Assembly (NCBI RefSeq): GCF_001907675.1
Contig: NZ_MPNT01000054.1
Coordinates: 1 to 26,258, forward strand
Origin: Mycobacterium paraffinicum
GTDB lineage: Bacteria; Actinomycetota; Actinomycetes; Mycobacteriales; Mycobacteriaceae
Length of the DNA stretch: 26,258 bases
Direction of reading: 5' to 3'
Position numbers and translations under genes: made by a program
Part shown: positions 22,973-26,258 of the stretch, one piece after another
How the letters are laid out: every line of letters begins with the position of its first letter
Position numbering within the stretch: the stretch's first letter is position 1
The notes under the pieces: model-generated
What the model saw: the letters and a program-made list of their open reading frames with translations, nothing else
Told to the model about the DNA's origin: nothing
The model's database searches: none

Positions 22973-25135
22973 TTGGATATCGTGCTCGGGGTGTCGATGG
23001 CACCGGCATCGATCCAAATGGTGGTCCTAGAGGGCGAATACGCCGACGGTGCCACCGTGGAAGAGGACGTGTTCGACGTCGCCGCTGCCGACGAAGCGGC
23101 CACCGCGAGCGCGTCCGACCAGGTGCTTGCCGCGATCCTGGGCACCCGGGAGGGCGCGGCCGACGCCGGCCTCGAGGTGTCGTCCATCGGTGTCACATGG
23201 ACCGACCAGCTCGAGGCGGCGGCGTTGCGCGACGCGTTGGCCGCCTACCGCATCGAGAACGTCATGTTGGTGTCGGCCTTTCTGGCGGCGACGGCGCTGG
23301 CCCAAAACGTCGGCGGCGCAATGGGTTACGAGCGGACCGCAGTGATGTTCGTCGAGCCCGACACCGCGACGCTCGCGGTCGTCGAGACCTCCGACGGTTC
23401 CATCCCCGACGTCTACAAGCAACCGATCTACGCCGATTCCTACGACCAGGCCGCCGCGCAGCTCGGCGGCATGATCGCCGGACTGGAGAAGCTGGAGGCC
23501 GCGCCGGACGGCGTGCTGGTGGTCGGCTCGGGCGTCGACATCGCCCCGCTGAAGCCGACGCTGCAGACGGCGACCTCCCTCGAGGTGAGCGTGCCGGAGG
23601 AGCCGGAGACGGCGCTGGCCCGCGGCGCCGCCCTGGCCTCGGCCAACGCGCCGCTGTTCGCCTCGTCGACCGCCGCGCTGGCCTACGCGCAAGACCCCGG
23701 CACGGGTGCCGTCGACCAGTATTCGCTGCCCGAGTACCTCTATGTACCGTTCGGCCCGGAGGCGGTCGACGACGAGCTGGCTTACAGCGCGGTGCCGGAC
23801 GAGGACGCCGACTCGCCGACCGTCCTCATCGAGAAGCTGTTCATGCCGGAAGAAGTCGAACCGCGGCGCAGGCCGGCCCTGCTGATTGGGAGCGGGTTGG
23901 CGGTCGCCGGCATCAGCGCGGTGTTGGCGCTCGAGATCGCGCTGGCGATCGGGATCCGCACGACCGGAACCGTCGCTTTGCAACCCACCCCGGGACAACA
24001 CCTCATCGTGCCGACGCAGGAGTCGCCGGCGCCCGTCGAGGCGTCGGCCCCGGCGGCGAAGCTCAACCTGCCCGAGCCGGTGGCGGCGCCCAAGCCGATG
24101 ACTCCGCAGTTCGCCGCGCCGCTGCCGGCGGCCCCTCCGCCGCCCGCGGCCCCCCCGCCGCCCGCGGCACCTCCCATCCCCGCGGCACCGGCTCCGGTCG
24201 TGCCGGTACCGGTCGTGGTCCCGCCGATCGCGCCGGTGATCTTGCCCCCGGTCCGCGTGCCCATCCCCAACCCGGTGCTGACCCCGCCGGTGATTCAGGG
24301 TCCGCCGCACGTTTCGCCCCCGCCCGTGCTGCCCCAACCACCGGTGCACGTCCCGGAACCGCCGCAGACCGGCGGCACCGGGCCGCAGTGGCCTCCGCAC
24401 CAAACTCCGCCCGGGCAGGGCTCGTCCCCGCCGCCCAGTAGTGGCACGGGGGGCTCCAGCGGTGGGCATGTGACACCTCCGGATAGCGGTGGGTCGGGCG
24501 GTGGGCATGTGACGCCTCCGGATAGCGGTGGGTCGGGCGGTGGGCATGTGACGCCTCCGGATAGCGGTGGGTCGAGCGGCGGGCATGTGACGCCTCCCGG
24601 TAGTGGCACGGGCGGCTCTGGTGGTGGGCATGTGACGCCTCCCGGTAGTGGCACGGGCGGCTCTGGTGGTGGGCATGTGACGCCTCCCGGTAGCGGCACG
24701 GGCGGCTCTGGTGGTGGGCATGTGACGCCTCCCGGTAGCGGCCCCGGCGGTTTGGGCGGCGGACACGCCTCGCCCCCGGGCGGCGGCGGCCTGGGCGGCG
24801 GGCACCTACCCGCCCCCGGTTCCGGCGGCGGAGCGCCCAGCGGTCCCGGTGGCCTGTTCGGCGGCGGACCCCTTGGTGGCGGTCACGGCGGTGGTGGGCC
24901 GATCGGCGGCGGACCGCTCGGTGGCGGTCACGGCGGTGGTGGGCCGATCGGCGGCGGGGCTCCCGGTGGTGGCTTCGGCATCCCGGGCGGCGGTCATAGC
25001 GGCGGCGGCCTGGGAGGCGGTGGCCTCGGCGGGGGCGGCGGCTTCGGCGGTGGCCACAGCGGTGGCGGTGGTGGCGGCTTCGGCGGCGGTGGCGGTGGCG
25101 GTGGCCACAGCGGCGGTGGCGGCGGGCACAAATAG
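22973..25135 (+). CDS. DUF7159 membrane protein with long Pro-rich and Gly/His-rich repetitive tail
   Basis: This encodes 720 residues, starting at TTG 22973 with GGAGGGG upstream. Residues 1-230 form the DUF7159 domain with an actin/Hsp70-like look: MDIVLGVSMAPASIQMVVLE, TAVMFVEPDTATLAVVETSD, VLVVGSGVDIAPLKPTL and ALARGAALASAN. About 302-325 are a single transmembrane helix (ALLIGSGLAVAGISAVLALE). About 340-490 are Pro-rich, 497-595 are tandem 13- to 15-residue repeats of GGHVTPP-x-SG type, and 596-720 are Gly-rich with regularly spaced His. A cytoplasmic actin-like domain with an exported low-complexity tail is likely. Function is unknown. The family is mycobacterial; the Gly/His tail is unusual for it. 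Confidence 0.85.
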   Translation: MDIVLGVSMAPASIQMVVLEGEYADGATVEEDVFDVAAADEAATASASDQVLAAILGTREGAADAGLEVSSIGVTWTDQLEAAALRDALAAYRIENVMLVSAFLAATALAQNVGGAMGYERTAVMFVEPDTATLAVVETSDGSIPDVYKQPIYADSYDQAAAQLGGMIAGLEKLEAAPDGVLVVGSGVDIAPLKPTLQTATSLEVSVPEEPETALARGAALASANAPLFASSTAALAYAQDPGTGAVDQYSLPEYLYVPFGPEAVDDELAYSAVPDEDADSPTVLIEKLFMPEEVEPRRRPALLIGSGLAVAGISAVLALEIALAIGIRTTGTVALQPTPGQHLIVPTQESPAPVEASAPAAKLNLPEPVAAPKPMTPQFAAPLPAAPPPPAAPPPPAAPPIPAAPAPVVPVPVVVPPIAPVILPPVRVPIPNPVLTPPVIQGPPHVSPPPVLPQPPVHVPEPPQTGGTGPQWPPHQTPPGQGSSPPPSSGTGGSSGGHVTPPDSGGSGGGHVTPPDSGGSGGGHVTPPDSGGSSGGHVTPPGSGTGGSGGGHVTPPGSGTGGSGGGHVTPPGSGTGGSGGGHVTPPGSGPGGLGGGHASPPGGGGLGGGHLPAPGSGGGAPSGPGGLFGGGPLGGGHGGGGPIGGGPLGGGHGGGGPIGGGAPGGGFGIPGGGHSGGGLGGGGLGGGGGFGGGHSGGGGGGFGGGGGGGGHSGGGGGHK
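24461..24757 (+). repeat. In-frame tandem repeats, three 39-bp then four 45-bp units
   Basis: Units start at 24461, 24500 and 24539 (39 bp, GGHVTPPDSGGSG) and at 24578, 24623, 24668 and 24713 (45 bp, GGHVTPPGSGTGGSG). Units differ by few bases, indicating recent expansion by slippage or unequal recombination. The unit length keeps the frame, so copy number should vary between strains. Confidence 0.9.
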
Positions 25136-25313
25136 CCCCTCGCGGCTGCCGGGCGCGTCCAACTTCGCGCGCTAGTGTGGCGAGGGGGCGTGGGCCGGGA
25201 ACGCTGAGGAAAATCCGTCCGGCCAATTCTGGGGTGTGAGTGAAGCCCCCCGCGGCGGGAACGCAGGTGTCCTCGCACGGCGCGGCAATCGATTTGGACG
25301 ACTTGGAGGAGCG

Positions 25314-26258
25314 GTGGACGTCGTACTTGGCGTGTCTATGGCGCCCGAGACGGTCCGCATGGTGCTCGTTGAAGGCGAAGCTGCCGGCGGAGTGACCGTC
25401 GACCAGGACGGATTTGAACTCGCCGATCAGACGACGGCGGCCGGCGCGGCGGACCGCGTGGTCGCCGCGATTCTCGGCACACGGGAAAGCGCGGCCGCGG
25501 GTGGCTATCGGGTGAAATCGAGTGGCGTGACGTGGACGGACCAGGCCGAGGCGGCCGCGTTACGAAATGCGTTGGCGGAGCACCAGATCGAGGACGTCAT
25601 GCTGGTGTCCGGTGTCATGGCGGCCGCGGCACTGGCCCAGGCGACCGGCAGCGCCACCAACTGCGCACGCACCGCGCTGCTGTTCGTCGAGCCCAGCACC
25701 GCGACCATGGCCGTCGTCGACACCGCCGACGGTTCGGTCGCCGACGTGCGCCGGCATTCGCTGCCCAGCAGCGACGGGGCGGCGCTGGCACAGCTGGCCG
25801 AACTCGCCTCGGGCGCCGAATCGATGAGGGCACGCCCGGACGGGCTGTTCCTCGTGGGCTCCGAGGTCGACATTCCCTACATCAAGCCGGCGCTCGAGGC
25901 AGCGACCTCGCTGTCGGTGACCACCCCCGAGGAACCCGAGATGGCCCTGGCCCGCGGCGCCTCGTTGGCGGCGGCCAACGCCCACCTCGGGGCGCCGTCG
26001 ACGACCGCCATGCCCTACGCAGGGCATCCCCCGGCCGGCGGGCGCGAGCTGGCCTACAGCGCCGAGGCGGGCGGTGCGGCCCGGGGAACCCAGACGGCCG
26101 CGCACTCGGGCGAGCGGCACAGCCGGAAGTCGGTGCTGGCCGTCGTCGCCGCGACCCTGGTATTCGTCGGCGGTGTCCTGGCGCTCGCGCTGGCGCTGGC
26201 CGTCGACATTCGGCCGCACGCGCATCAGCGCCCCGACATCACCCAAAACGTCGTCGCC
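25314..26258 (+). CDS. DUF7159 protein, tandem paralogue, truncated by window end
   Basis: The first 315 residues are visible. GTG 25314 follows TTGGAGGAGCG, a strong Shine-Dalgarno, and the protein starts MDVVLGVSMAPETVRMVLVE. It aligns along the whole domain with the preceding gene: GVTWTDQAEAAALRNALAEH, TALLFVEPSTATMAVVDTAD, EPEMALARGASLAAANA. About 274-297 are a transmembrane helix (SVLAVVAATLVFVGGVLALA). The linker between domain and helix is shorter than in the first copy. Beyond the helix only a few residues are present, so the tail type is unknown. It lies 178 bases downstream of the first copy. Confidence 0.87.
   Translation, partial: MDVVLGVSMAPETVRMVLVEGEAAGGVTVDQDGFELADQTTAAGAADRVVAAILGTRESAAAGGYRVKSSGVTWTDQAEAAALRNALAEHQIEDVMLVSGVMAAAALAQATGSATNCARTALLFVEPSTATMAVVDTADGSVADVRRHSLPSSDGAALAQLAELASGAESMRARPDGLFLVGSEVDIPYIKPALEAATSLSVTTPEEPEMALARGASLAAANAHLGAPSTTAMPYAGHPPAGGRELAYSAEAGGAARGTQTAAHSGERHSRKSVLAVVAATLVFVGGVLALALALAVDIRPHAHQRPDITQNVVA

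Noticed and set aside
24461..24757. Regular repeats as a CRISPR array
   Set aside because: Units are contiguous, without unique spacers, keep the reading frame of a protein, and no cas gene is near.
23027..24805. 592-codon minus-strand open frame
   Set aside because: Antisense of the DUF7159 gene; its repeats mirror the Gly/His repeats and no family is recognisable.

Overview
The window reads as chromosomal DNA of a non-tuberculous mycobacterium. GC and third-position GC are very high, GTG/TTG starts and leaderless-type promoters are common, and many proteins belong to mycobacterial families (DUF3060, DUF732, SfLAP, DUF7159, L,D-transpeptidase, cutinase, M15-like exported peptidase). From memory, two stretches follow the M. 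tuberculosis Rv0312-Rv0315 and Rv0320-Rv0321 neighbourhoods, with much unrelated material between them. No database search was possible, so these parallels are recognition by eye.

Layout. 1-319: two gene fragments meet near base 130, a carboxylesterase on minus and the Pro-rich C-terminus of another protein on plus. 388-3612: an Rv0313-like protein, a DUF3060 membrane protein, a quinone-oxidoreductase-like enzyme and an exported GH16 glucanase. 3614-5831: a GT-C membrane glycosyltransferase, a tiny secreted protein and a small conserved protein. 5891-7244: two tandem SfLAP/GAP-family membrane proteins. 7220-9524: a putative HExxH protein divergent from a PAP2-diacylglycerol-kinase fusion. 9521-13148 (minus): two DUF732 exported proteins, then a polyol dehydrogenase translationally coupled to xylulokinase. 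13472-15006: an Ala/Pro/Gly-rich exported protein and an L,D-transpeptidase, separated by a perfect 17-bp hairpin. 15183-16765: a DUF4926 protein, a small membrane protein and an HSL-type esterase. 16778-21417: an island-like segment ending at tRNA-Gly(CCC), holding a cutinase, an mtnA remnant, a sugar porter and a DapB-like dehydrogenase. 21594-22866: an M15-like exported peptidase and dcd. 22973-end: two tandem DUF7159 proteins, the first with a large repetitive Gly/His-rich tail and the second cut by the window edge.

The main theme is the cell envelope: glucan hydrolysis, membrane glycosyl transfer, lipid export, phosphatidate/diacylglycerol turnover, peptidoglycan cross-linking and cleavage, and cutinase/esterase activity. 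A small sugar-alcohol catabolic unit (polyol to ketose to ketose phosphate) sits among these genes. The points most worth a second look are the att-like copy of the tRNA-Gly 3' end at 16778, which brackets a 4.6-kb segment containing gene debris; the low-complexity tail of the first DUF7159 protein; the HExxH protein sharing a 28-bp divergent promoter with the PAP2-DAGK fusion; and the abrupt junction at the left edge.
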